Source: Candidatus Liminaster caballi
GTDB lineage: Bacteria > Bacteroidota > Bacteroidia > Bacteroidales > UBA3663
Reading direction: 5' to 3'
Assembly: GCA_018065085.1 (NCBI GenBank)
Contig: JAGHUA010000003.1
Coordinates: 1-64,000 of the forward strand
DNA length: 64,000 nucleotides
Of the stretch, positions 26,496 to 34,311 are shown in pieces. The notes under the pieces were generated by a model that did no database searches, was not told the origin of the DNA, and was given only the letters and a program-made list of their open reading frames with translations. A program made the translations under genes and the position numbers. Each line of letters starts with the position of its first letter. Position 1 is the first letter of the stretch.

Positions 26496-26527
26496 GGGGC
26501 ACGGCACGCGGTGTGGCACCGTGCCCC
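26496..26527 (-). terminator. Hairpin between capsid and tail-tube-like genes
   Basis: GGGGCACGG pairs perfectly with CCGTGCCCC around a 14-base loop, lying between the upstream capsid stop and the next gene's start in the leftward operon. It lacks a good U-tract, so it may be an attenuator or a processing/stability hairpin that sets the capsid to tail-protein ratio. Confidence 0.45.
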
Positions 26528-26532
26528 GTGTA

Positions 26533-28752
26533 TCATGCACGTGAGATCTCGGCGAACTTGCCGCCCTCGATGGCCACGAGCTTGATCATCTTGCCCTCAC
26601 TCAGGGTCATGGCAGCGGTCAGCGCGAAGTTGCCGCTGTTGGCGATGGTGGTGGCGTTGGTCGAGCCCTTGCCGTAGATGGTATAGACGGTACCCACTAC
26701 AGCGTCAGCCAGCGTGGTGAGCGCGGTGGCCTGGCTGTTGGTGCCCACTACGAAGGTGGTGCCGCCCTCTACGCTTGGCGCGGTGGCGTTGGCCTCGAAC
26801 TGGAGGGCAGCCGATGCGCTGTTGGCGCGCATGATCTCGATGAACTTGCCGTCGGCGCGCTTCATCAGCTTGATCATGTCGCCCTGGGCAGGGGTCCATG
26901 CAGCGGTGAGGAGCGAGAACACGCCGCTCTTGGCGATGGTCACGCCCTTCTCGGTCGAGCCGCACATGAGGGTGATGACCTTGCCCACCTCGGCATCAGC
27001 GATGTCGGTGATGGTGAGTGCGGTGGTGTTGGCCACGGTCTTGATGCTGGTGTGCTGGAGAGCCGATGGGTTCTGGTCAGGCTCGGCATCGACGAAGAAG
27101 GTGGCAGGCATGTCGATCTCGTTCACGAAGATCATCTGCTGGCCGTAGTCGGTGTTCTCCTTGGTGGTCTGCTTGCGGCCCACCATGATGGCAGCCAGGC
27201 CCTCCTTCCAGTTGCTCCACACCTTGAGCTTCCAGTCCTCCTGCTCCAGGTTGAAGTCGAGCATTTCGCCCTGCTTCTGGCAGAAGAGGCGGAAGTTGCC
27301 GTCCATGGTCCAGATGAGACGACGGTGAGCGTCGGCGTTGCGGACCACCTGGATCTTGACTGCTGGGTACTCAAGCACAGCGTCGAGGCCCTGCTTGCCG
27401 TTCTCGCCACCGGTGTAGCCGGTCATGAGGCCCTTGTTGGCAGCACGCCACTCGGCGTACCACGACACGAGGAGCGATGGCAGCATGAGCACGCACATGC
27501 CAGAGTCGCGGATCACGGCAGGGATCTGCTCGGTGCCCTTCTTGATCACGTCGCCGATGTTCTCGGGAGTGATCTCGCCCAGCTGGAATGGCTTGATCTG
27601 GTAGATGGTCTTGCCGGTGATGTAGTCCTGGTAGCCGTCCACACGCTTGCGGATGTACTCATAGAGGCCGTCGGCAGCGTTGATAGAGCGGCCTGGCTTG
27701 CCCTTGACTGGCTCCTTGCGCACGCCGTTCACGCGGCGCTGCTCCTGCTCGTTGTGCAGCTGCTTGACAGTCTCCTGAAGCAGGTACTCGATGAGGGAGA
27801 GCTTGATGGGGTTCGAGGCCTCGCGGTTCAGGTAGCCGATCCACGACTTTTCGAGCTTCTTGAGGCTCTTGAAGGTGTGGGCGAACATCACGTCGAACAT
27901 CTTGATGGTCTCAGGCTCGAACTCGTACTTGCCCTTGACAACATCCTGGAAGTCGCTCTCGTCAGAGTTGTCGGCCTGTGAGAACTCGCCCAGGAAGAGG
28001 TTCACGATGGTCTCCAGGTCCTGATAGCCTGCCTCCAGTGGCATGATGCTCTGGATGGATGGCAGCTGCATGAGGAACGACTGGAGGCGGTCCTGATAGC
28101 GGACGTTGTAGTATTCGCCCAGGTCGTCGCGGAGGGTCTTGAAATCCACGCTGCTGGCCTTAGGCAGTGACACCTCGTAGCCGTGCATGGCCATCATGGC
28201 AGCACGGGCGCGGCGGTTGTAGGCGCGGTCCATGGCGAAGCGCTGGCCTTCGAGGCCGAAGAGCTGCTGTTCGTTCTGGTAGTCGAGGCCCGGAGCGGTG
28301 GCACCGGCAGACTGTGCGCCAGCACCTGGATCCTGCTCTGCCACCTTGCCCAGCACGCGGATCTTCTCCTCAAGCGAGGCGATGAGCGCATCCTTGGCCT
28401 TGATAGCGTCGGCGGTCTGAGCTCCGGCAGCCTGAGCGGCCTTGAGCTCGTTGTTCTCGGCAGTAGCCTTGGCCAGGCGTGCGGTCATGGTCGAGAGCTG
28501 TGCCTTGAGCACCGCGTTGGCCATGTTGCCGTCCTCCTGAGCCTGAGCACCGGCACCGTCCTCGAAGTTGGCCTTGAGGGCAGCGCTGAAGTCGGCCATG
28601 AAGTCGTCAGAGAAGCCTGACTCCTTCAGCTTGGCCACCTGCTCGTCGATGAGGGTCTGATGGCCCTCTGCGTCCTTGCTCCACTCGGTGATGCCCAGGA
28701 TGGCCATCATGGCAGCGGCGAAGGACTTGAGTTCTGAAAATTTGAACTTCAT
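26533..28752 (-). CDS. Major capsid protein with fused scaffold and C-terminal repeat domains
   Basis: 739 residues, far longer than a bare capsid protein. Residues 1-150 look like a scaffold: acidic and Ala/Lys/Glu-rich coiled coil (LKAQLSTMTARLAKATAENN). Residues about 175-560 form the shell region (GYEVSLPKASSVDFKTLRDD, SIMPLEAGYQDLETIVNLFL). The last 170 residues contain two tandem repeats of about 70, each ending MIKL...GKF(I/A)EI(M/S)RA, like decoration or fibre heads. The scaffold would be removed by the S49 protease upstream. A hairpin follows the stop. Confidence 0.85.
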   Translation of the reverse strand: MKFKFSELKSFAAAMMAILGITEWSKDAEGHQTLIDEQVAKLKESGFSDDFMADFSAALKANFEDGAGAQAQEDGNMANAVLKAQLSTMTARLAKATAENNELKAAQAAGAQTADAIKAKDALIASLEEKIRVLGKVAEQDPGAGAQSAGATAPGLDYQNEQQLFGLEGQRFAMDRAYNRRARAAMMAMHGYEVSLPKASSVDFKTLRDDLGEYYNVRYQDRLQSFLMQLPSIQSIMPLEAGYQDLETIVNLFLGEFSQADNSDESDFQDVVKGKYEFEPETIKMFDVMFAHTFKSLKKLEKSWIGYLNREASNPIKLSLIEYLLQETVKQLHNEQEQRRVNGVRKEPVKGKPGRSINAADGLYEYIRKRVDGYQDYITGKTIYQIKPFQLGEITPENIGDVIKKGTEQIPAVIRDSGMCVLMLPSLLVSWYAEWRAANKGLMTGYTGGENGKQGLDAVLEYPAVKIQVVRNADAHRRLIWTMDGNFRLFCQKQGEMLDFNLEQEDWKLKVWSNWKEGLAAIMVGRKQTTKENTDYGQQMIFVNEIDMPATFFVDAEPDQNPSALQHTSIKTVANTTALTITDIADAEVGKVITLMCGSTEKGVTIAKSGVFSLLTAAWTPAQGDMIKLMKRADGKFIEIMRANSASAALQFEANATAPSVEGGTTFVVGTNSQATALTTLADAVVGTVYTIYGKGSTNATTIANSGNFALTAAMTLSEGKMIKLVAIEGGKFAEISRA

Positions 28753-28809
28753 TTTCTTCAGGTTTTAAAAGGTGAATAATATGGTGAGATATGCGTAATT
28801 TCTGATTGA

Positions 28810-29679
28810 TCACTGTCGGGTTCTGGCCACGACTGCCTGGGTGTAGCACCACATGACGGCATCCGTCAGTGTGCCGTACTGGTCGGCCAGCTGCTCGCGG
28901 ATGGCTTCGTCGCCGGTGTAGAGCTTTCCACGGAACACCTCCTTCTCCGCGTCGTATGCCACGCCGATGTGACGGGCGAGGTCGCGGGCGAAGATCTCGT
29001 GGAGCTTGGTGAGGTTCTGCTTCAGCGGTCCCTCGTCGTTGCGTTCGCGCACGGCGCGGTACTCCTGGTTCTTGAGGTCGGCGCTGTCCGGGTAGATGTC
29101 GCGCACGTCCACGCCCAGCTGCTTGAAGTAGGGTTGCTCGTCATAGTAGGTCAGCATTACGCCGCAGCTGCCCACTGAGCACATAGGCGAGGCCAGGAAG
29201 ATGCGCTGGGCAGCAGTGCCGAGCCAGAGGTGGGCGCTGGCCATCGTGTTGGCCACGAAGGTGGCGATGGGCTTGGGGCTCTCCTCTATCATACGCGCGG
29301 CCAGATCCACGTGAGTCACCATGCCGCCCGGGCCGTTGATCCAGAGCACCACGCCGCAGATGCGCGGGTTGTCGTAGCACTGCTGCAGGCGCTCTTCCAG
29401 ACGGAAGGTCTCCCAGCTGTAGAGCATCCCTTCGAGCGAGATCACGGCCACGCTGTCGGCTGGCAGGTTCATGTCATCCAGCTCGTACTTGCCGCAGACG
29501 TTGGGCATACCCTGCACGGGTGCCATGGCGTAGGCGGTGACGTGGTTGTTGTCCAGCATCTTCTGCACAGCCTCGATGTTGCCAGCCTTGAGGGCAGGCA
29601 GCACGGTGAGCAGGATGGCGTTGAAGTCAGCGCGCATGATGCTCCACCGTTCGGTCAGGATCTTGTTGATTTTGTCCAT
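28810..29679 (-). CDS. S49 (SppA/ClpP-fold) head maturation protease
   Basis: 289 residues from MDKINKIL at 29679; the track's start adds about 26 residues of leader translation. The core has VVLWINGPGGMVTHVDLA (oxyanion-hole glycines), then ATFVANTMASAHLWLGTAA with the expected nucleophile-region Ser, and VGSCGVMLTYYD. These are the order and spacing of S49 peptidases used by phages to process scaffold and capsid. It lies directly upstream of the scaffold-capsid fusion, its likely substrate. The usual catalytic Lys position is not clear by eye. Confidence 0.85.
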   Translation of the reverse strand: MDKINKILTERWSIMRADFNAILLTVLPALKAGNIEAVQKMLDNNHVTAYAMAPVQGMPNVCGKYELDDMNLPADSVAVISLEGMLYSWETFRLEERLQQCYDNPRICGVVLWINGPGGMVTHVDLAARMIEESPKPIATFVANTMASAHLWLGTAAQRIFLASPMCSVGSCGVMLTYYDEQPYFKQLGVDVRDIYPDSADLKNQEYRAVRERNDEGPLKQNLTKLHEIFARDLARHIGVAYDAEKEVFRGKLYTGDEAIREQLADQYGTLTDAVMWCYTQAVVARTRQ

Positions 29680-29751
29680 GGTGGGGTTGTGATTAAGATG
29701 TTTTTGATGTAAAAGCACGGCAAAGATGGCGCTTTTCGCGCACCCACGAAA

Positions 29752-29791
29752 ATACAAAAAGAGAGGGCTGCATCTTCACGACGCAGCCCCC
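29752..29791 (-). terminator. Intrinsic terminator between 139-aa gene and protease gene
   Basis: GGGCTGC pairs with GCAGCCC. Read leftwards the stem is followed by TCTCTTTTTGTATTTTC. The trailing element recurs after the methyltransferase terminator at 31.46 kb. Confidence 0.65.
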
Positions 29792-29831
29792 TCCGGCTAA
29801 ATATCTAACAGTGAGAAAGAGAAAATGTCGG

Positions 29832-30251
29832 TCAGTTCTGCCCACGCACGGGCAGGTCGAGCCACGGAGTGCGGCCCGTGAGGGTGCACTGTAGGGTGCC
29901 ACCCTTCTGCTGGTAGGTCAGGGCGAGCGGGTACAGAGGCGCGCCCGACACGCGCTGCACGCCCTTCTCGTCTTCGTATAGCGCCATGAGCCGCGACTTG
30001 GCCAGCAGTTCCAGCTGGCGCAGGGTCTGGGCTCCCTCGTTGCGGATCTCGAAGGTGTGGCGCTTCTCGGCCACGTCATCCTTCATCTGGTCGCTCAGCT
30101 TCAGCGTGCCCGGCACCATGGCCGTCAGCTCCACCTCCGCGCCTGGAGCCACGCGCAGCACGGCCTCCTGATGCAGCTCTGAGAATACCACCACACGCTC
30201 CACGTCCACCAGACGGAGGCAGTGCGGCACGGTCGTATAGTTGTGTGTCAT
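29832..30251 (-). CDS. Small phage protein upstream of head protease, unknown
   Basis: 139 residues, soluble, beta-rich at both ends with a helical middle (MKDDVAEKRHTFEIRNEGAQ, TLRQLELLAKSRLMALYEDE). It is followed by a strong terminator, so it may be a transcription unit of its own or with the 174-aa gene. No catalytic motif. It might be a head-associated protein, from position only. Confidence 0.65.
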   Translation of the reverse strand: MTHNYTTVPHCLRLVDVERVVVFSELHQEAVLRVAPGAEVELTAMVPGTLKLSDQMKDDVAEKRHTFEIRNEGAQTLRQLELLAKSRLMALYEDEKGVQRVSGAPLYPLALTYQQKGGTLQCTLTGRTPWLDLPVRGQN

Positions 30252-30377
30252 GTCGTAGTGTTGATAAGTTGTTGATAATTAACAGGCGGAATTGTGGCGG
30301 AACACTGTCGGAACGGTCTGAGCAGATAGCGGACAGAACGGCCACGAATTTCGTGCAGAAATGAATAAAAAAAACGC

Positions 30378-30902
30378 CTATTTTGTGCGTTTTGTGAGCG
30401 TTTGGCGTACATTACCCCGCTGTTGCTCATATTTACGGGTTTTTTTATAGTGTCGCCAGCGGTCGCGCCACCGGGTGTAGTGCTTTGCCACGGTGGCAGG
30501 TTCCACGGTGAGCTCGTGCACGTCGATGAAGTCCTCCACGCAGTCCTGGAACTGTAGGCCGTTGTGGCGGTAGGTCTCCCAGAAGTCGGCGAAGTCGGTG
30601 TAGAACTCGTCCTCCATCATGCGCTCGATGCCCGGATGGCGTGGACCGCCGCGCACCTTGCACTCGGGGATGTAGTTGTGCGTGCGCGGATCCTTGTGGA
30701 TGATCTTGCTCGACGGCACCACCAGCAGGAAGTTGCCGCGATCGACGGGCACGTCAGCCGGACGGCGGCGCAGCGCGGCGAGGATCTTCCAGCGCACGGG
30801 GGTCTGGTCACGCAGATGGCAGCACTGGGTCTCTTCGTCCCAGTACTTGCGGGTAAAGTATTCGGCCAGATGTGGCTTGACGGAGATCCTGGTTGTGATC
30901 AT
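30378..30902 (-). CDS. Phage protein, possibly DNA-binding, unknown
   Basis: 174 residues from MITTRISVKPHLAEYFTRKYW at 30902. The track's start at 31079 reads through the promoter and AT-rich leader. The C-terminus is very basic and Arg/Lys/Gln-rich (RWRDRWRHYKKTRKYEQQRG), suggesting nucleic-acid contact. It stands alone between the repeat-rich non-coding block and the late genes and has its own Bacteroidetes-type promoter. That place would suit a late-gene activator, which is speculation. The 126 bases after it carry a GTTGATAA direct repeat and no gene. Confidence 0.65.
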   Translation of the reverse strand: MITTRISVKPHLAEYFTRKYWDEETQCCHLRDQTPVRWKILAALRRRPADVPVDRGNFLLVVPSSKIIHKDPRTHNYIPECKVRGGPRHPGIERMMEDEFYTDFADFWETYRHNGLQFQDCVEDFIDVHELTVEPATVAKHYTRWRDRWRHYKKTRKYEQQRGNVRQTLTKRTK

Positions 30903-30929
30903 GCTATGCGCTCGCGTATTTATCGGGCG

Positions 30930-30963
30930 CAAAGATAGGCATTTTTTCGATAAGTTGTGCAAA
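30930..30963 (-). promoter_or_regulatory. Leftward promoter for the 174-aa gene
   Basis: TATCTTTG at 30937-30930 (minus strand) is a perfect -7 box, with TTTG at 30963-30960 as the -33 element and a spacing of 22, two longer than usual. The start point would be about 20 bases before the ATG at 30902. Confidence 0.5.
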
Positions 30964-31064
30964 ATCGGTGCAATTTGTGCAATAAAACCTCGCGAATAGT
31001 GGGCCATGACGCGGTTTTGCCACTCCCCGTGCAAATTTTCCGGTGTAATAAACGCCATTTTCGG

Positions 31065-31319
31065 TTGTAACTTTGTCACGGAGTTGTAACGGCACGAAAA
31101 TCAACCTTTTAAGCGCCAAAAATCGAAAATTTTGGATTTTTTTCGCTGTAACAAAGTAACACCCCGAGCCACCTCTGAGGGCCCTGGAGCGCCCTGCGCC
31201 CCCCTCTTTTCTTCTTTTTGTTATTCTCCTTTTCCTATTGTTATAAATAGATGTAACAAGATAAGTTACTGAAAAAGAAAGGCTTTGCGCCCCGTTTTCG
31301 TTCATGTTACAGAGTTACA
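31065..31319. repeat. Non-coding block with repeated TGTAAC/GTTACA motifs (possible origin)
   Basis: The 625 bases from 30903 to 31527 hold no supported gene; the listed ORFs use poor-composition sequence. Within it TGTAAC or its reverse GTTACA recurs about eight times: near 31065, 31084, 31147, 31156, 31252, 31264, 31305 and 31314. Two copies are paired as TGTAACaaaGTAACA and TGTTACagaGTTACA. Flanks are AT-rich, with a C-rich run at 31.2 kb. Clustered iteron-like motifs next to replication genes suggest a phage origin or regulator sites. Confidence 0.4.
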
Positions 31320-31460
31320 CCCATTTCGCAAATAATTTTGAAAAAAGGGGAGAGGGGAAGGGCGAGCGCGGCCGCTGAAGGGAGTGCAACCGGGGGTCGA
31401 AATAACGGAAGGCTACGATGATGGCACAAAGTTATGTTAAGTTGGAGATATGAGAAAATA

Positions 31461-31500
31461 CAAAAAGAAGGGCAGCCTGGCCTCTCGGTCAGACTACCCT
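31461..31500 (-). terminator. Intrinsic terminator after methyltransferase
   Basis: On the leftward RNA an 11-bp stem (AGGGUAGUCUG with CAGGCUGCCCU) is fully paired if two G-U wobbles are allowed. A TCTTTTTGTATTTTC tail follows. The wobbles exist only on this strand, which fixes the direction. Confidence 0.65.
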
Positions 31501-31527
31501 GGAATATATGGAGAATTTCACGTTGCT

Positions 31528-32535
31528 CTATTGCCGGAACAGAGAGGGCTCGCGCTGTAGCGCCCTGATGCGCTCGATGGCCAGCTGATGGCTCACTGGG
31601 TCCTTCTCTATTCCTATATACTTGCGCCCTGCCTCGATGGCAGCGGCGGCTGTCGTTCCTGATCCGATGAAAGGGTCCAGAACAGTGTCCCCTGGTCTGC
31701 TGCTCACATTGATGAGCCGGAAGATGATGTCCTCGGGCTTCTGACAGCAGTGGCTCTTCCTCTGGCTTGGCATGGACTTACGCCTCCAGATGTTGCAGTG
31801 ATACATGTCTGCGTTGTGCACCTCACGCAGCTGCTCGTACTCTTGGCGCTTCTGATCGAAGTCGTGCTTCAGCTCTGCGAAGGTCTTGCCGAAGCCCATG
31901 GGCAGATATACGGACTCCCAGACCTCCCGTGTCGGTATCTCGAACTGAGAGTTGCTGAAGTAGTGCCGGAGCATACCGTCGCCGCGTCCGGTCACACTGC
32001 AGTACCTCTGACGCACGTCCCGCTTGGTCAGATGCAGGCGGTCGAGCTCGCTCTGATACCATGCCTTCAGCTCGGCGTAGCTCTCTGGGTTGTCATTGAT
32101 CATTGAGGTGTCCGTCTTCGTCGGGTCGAGGAACTTGACGAAATGCGCACAGTATTCGGTCACGGTAAACCAGGAACGCAGGCCAGTGGCCTCTCCATTG
32201 ATCCATGACTTTTTGAAGAATGTGTCGCCTTTGTCCCAGATGCAGAAGGAGCGCAGCGTCATGCCCATCTCCTGCGCCATTGTCATGATCCGGCTAAACT
32301 GTCCCATTTCTCCATGGAAGACGTACATGACCCCGTTGGGCTTCAGAACACGCACACACTCGGCCAGCCATAGACGGCACCACTCCAGGTACTCGTCCTG
32401 AGTCTTCCAGTGGTCCCATGTCATGTCCTTGCCTATATTGTACGGCGGGTCGGTCAGCACGAGGTCGATGCTGTCGTCCTCGATGTCCTTGAGGATGTCC
32501 AGACAGTCGCCCAGCAGGATGGTGTTCGTCTGCAT
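31528..32535 (-). CDS. Orphan DNA methyltransferase (DPPY type)
   Basis: 335 residues. It transfers methyl groups from S-adenosylmethionine to DNA, most likely adenine N6. Motif IV is VLTDPPYNIG (about residues 28-37). The SAM-binding motif DPFIGSGTTAAAAIEAGRKY lies near residue 295, followed by IGIEKDP. Catalytic motif first and SAM motif last is the beta-class order. A long insert between them probably holds target recognition. No restriction gene is adjacent, so it probably protects phage DNA or regulates expression. A terminator follows. Confidence 0.9.
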   Translation of the reverse strand: MQTNTILLGDCLDILKDIEDDSIDLVLTDPPYNIGKDMTWDHWKTQDEYLEWCRLWLAECVRVLKPNGVMYVFHGEMGQFSRIMTMAQEMGMTLRSFCIWDKGDTFFKKSWINGEATGLRSWFTVTEYCAHFVKFLDPTKTDTSMINDNPESYAELKAWYQSELDRLHLTKRDVRQRYCSVTGRGDGMLRHYFSNSQFEIPTREVWESVYLPMGFGKTFAELKHDFDQKRQEYEQLREVHNADMYHCNIWRRKSMPSQRKSHCCQKPEDIIFRLINVSSRPGDTVLDPFIGSGTTAAAAIEAGRKYIGIEKDPVSHQLAIERIRALQREPSLFRQ

Positions 32536-32645
32536 GATGTCGTAGTTTTTACCGCGAAGATAGCCAGATTTTACAGATGCACAAAAGACGCTGACGATCC
32601 GACGGGCCGAAGCTCGCCGGATCCAGTCTCAGGTTCTTGGGGATG

Positions 32646-32789
32646 TCAGAGCCTTTCGCCTCCTTCGACTTTGAAGTCCCAGCCATAGACGGCGCACTCC
32701 TTCATCCTATTATACACATTGCCCAGTTTGTCGTAGCCCTTGATCTCTTGCTTTCCGTCGGGCTTGGTGATTGTGATGACGTACTGCAT
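32646..32789 (-). CDS. Tiny phage protein, unknown (not in ORF track)
   Basis: 47 residues (MQYVITITKPDGKQEIKGYDKLGNVYN...), one base after the OB-fold-like gene's stop, in the same direction. A beta-hairpin start and an aromatic end (CAVYGWDFKVEGGERL) look like a folded mini-domain. The spacing to the upstream stop supports coupling. The 110 bases between it and the methyltransferase start hold no other gene. Confidence 0.5.
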   Translation of the reverse strand: MQYVITITKPDGKQEIKGYDKLGNVYNRMKECAVYGWDFKVEGGERL

Positions 32790-32790
32790 A

Positions 32791-33258
32791 TCACTTCACC
32801 TTAGTCAGCCCTTCGAGCCGTGGGTTGTTATTCCAGAAGCCACGGGGGCAGCTGGCGCGGAAGGTCACGAGGACGGTGATGGTGGAGCCTACCATGACAC
32901 CCTGGTCACGCACCTGCTGGCACACGCCGTTGAGCGCGGTGAGGTAGAGCGAAGAGGTGACGACGGTGGGGTTGCCCTGTGCGTCGGTGAGCTGTTCGGG
33001 GAACTCCACGAGCATGTCCTGCTTGGTGTAGGCATCGCCACGGGCTGACACCTTGTTCTCGGGAGCACTGAGGGTCTTGACTAAACAATTTTCGATTAAC
33101 ATGATTTTTTTATTTTTAGGGGTTAGACGTTGTTCGATCTCGTACCACAGAACGGCCAGCAGGCCCACGGTCAACAGTGTGAAGGCATAGAGGGAGCCCA
33201 GAAACGTGCCGATGCACTCCTGGATGAAGTCACTGATCCTGTTCTGTAGTCTTTTCAT
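32791..33258 (-). CDS. Membrane-anchored OB-fold-like (DUF3127-like) protein
   Basis: 155 residues from MKRLQNRISDFIQ at 33258. Residues about 15-42 include a hydrophobic span (FLGSLYAFTLLTVGLLAVLW). From residue 53 a separate domain begins MLIENCLVKTLSAPENKVSA, then GDAYTKQDMLVEF and GSTITVLVTF, resembling DUF3127-type OB folds thought to bind single-stranded DNA. The second domain has its own ATG at 33102, after an A-rich stretch typical of a leader, so two products or a recent in-frame fusion are possible. Confidence 0.6.
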   Translation of the reverse strand: MKRLQNRISDFIQECIGTFLGSLYAFTLLTVGLLAVLWYEIEQRLTPKNKKIMLIENCLVKTLSAPENKVSARGDAYTKQDMLVEFPEQLTDAQGNPTVVTSSLYLTALNGVCQQVRDQGVMVGSTITVLVTFRASCPRGFWNNNPRLEGLTKVK

Positions 33259-33429
33259 ATTGATGTTATTAAAAAGCGGGGTTTTCTTTTTGCCCCCCCC
33301 GAAAAAAGTCATCCGGGATCCACCGGCATTGTTCCGCGTCCGGCCTGTGCCTTATTCCGACAAATGGCCCGTGCATCCATCCTTATGGGGTCCTAACGCT
33401 TTTCGTGCGCAGGCCAGGCGCGGCAGATT

Positions 33430-33867
33430 TTAGTCGTCACCGGCTTGAGCCTTCTCGAAGTCGATGTCGCGGTCATAGTTCTCGCGCGCCTGCTCCAGAT
33501 AGGTGTCGCACTGATTGGCCAGATCGACGCAGAGGAGTGAGGCCCAGTCGTTGTCCTCGATGGTCAGCGCCACGTCATTGTCGGAGGTGATGCAGATCTT
33601 GACGGGGCCGCGCATCGCGTCGAGCGCGCTGATGGTCTGCTCCAGGAACTCGATGTTCTTGTCCGCGTCGTACTTGAGGTTGTAGGCTCCGGCTGTCTCG
33701 TCCTTGACGGGGTTCCGGGCGTTGCGGTATTGGTCGAGGTGGTCGCGGATCTCGTCGAGACGGGTGGCCACGTCAGCGGTGTGGAAGTCCTGGCGAAGCT
33801 GCTGAGCCAGGTCATAGAGCTCGCTGATGACGTTCGAGCATAGGGTGTAGTCGTGCACGTATCTCAT
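33430..33867 (-). CDS. Small acidic phage protein, unknown
   Basis: 145 residues, helical and acidic (RLDEIRDHLDQYRNARNPVK; end DRDIDFEKAQAGDD). No named motif. It overlaps the 138-aa gene by four bases (ATGA), indicating coupling. It belongs to the early replication block between primase-helicase and the OB-fold-like protein. The 117 bases downstream of it hold no gene. Confidence 0.65.
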   Translation of the reverse strand: MRYVHDYTLCSNVISELYDLAQQLRQDFHTADVATRLDEIRDHLDQYRNARNPVKDETAGAYNLKYDADKNIEFLEQTISALDAMRGPVKICITSDNDVALTIEDNDWASLLCVDLANQCDTYLEQARENYDRDIDFEKAQAGDD

Positions 33868-34280
33868 GGCTGTCCTTTTAATAGATGTTCGTAGATATAC
33901 ATCTGATGATTGGCTCCGTTGACATACCCTGCATGATAGGCTTGTTTCAGACGGTCGCGCAAGTCTGCCATTGCGAAGTCTGTCAGGTCCACAGCCTTGG
34001 ATGTCTCGATGGCATAAGCCTCTGACTCCATAGCTGCACGTCTGCGTCCGAAGTAGTCATTGTCGTCATTGACAAACTCCTCGACGATGTTCTGCTTCAT
34101 CTGTTCGAGCATACCGATGGCCATCTTGATGTTGTCACGGTCGCCGTCGCTCATCTGGATGGCTGCACTCATGAGCACGTAGAGTACGCGGCCAGCGGCG
34201 GTGCACAGTTCGCTCGGGTCGCTGGACTTTGTCTTGAGGAAGTCCAGCATGTCCTCGTGTAGTTCTTTCTTCTTTGCCAT
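33864..34280 (-). CDS. Small helical phage protein, unknown
   Basis: 138 residues beginning MAKKKELHEDMLDFLKTKSS, all-helical in appearance (IKMAIGMLEQMKQNIVEEFV). It lies 31 bases after the primase-helicase stop and overlaps the next gene. No recognisable domain. Probably an accessory early protein. Confidence 0.65.
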   Translation of the reverse strand: MAKKKELHEDMLDFLKTKSSDPSELCTAAGRVLYVLMSAAIQMSDGDRDNIKMAIGMLEQMKQNIVEEFVNDDNDYFGRRRAAMESEAYAIETSKAVDLTDFAMADLRDRLKQAYHAGYVNGANHQMYIYEHLLKGQP

Positions 34281-34311
34281 AGTTAGATATTTATTTATTA
34301 AAATGTGGGTG

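Noticed and set aside
30904-31305. Minus-strand 133-aa ORF
   Set aside because: Runs across a promoter and motif repeats; composition is not like the coding neighbours.
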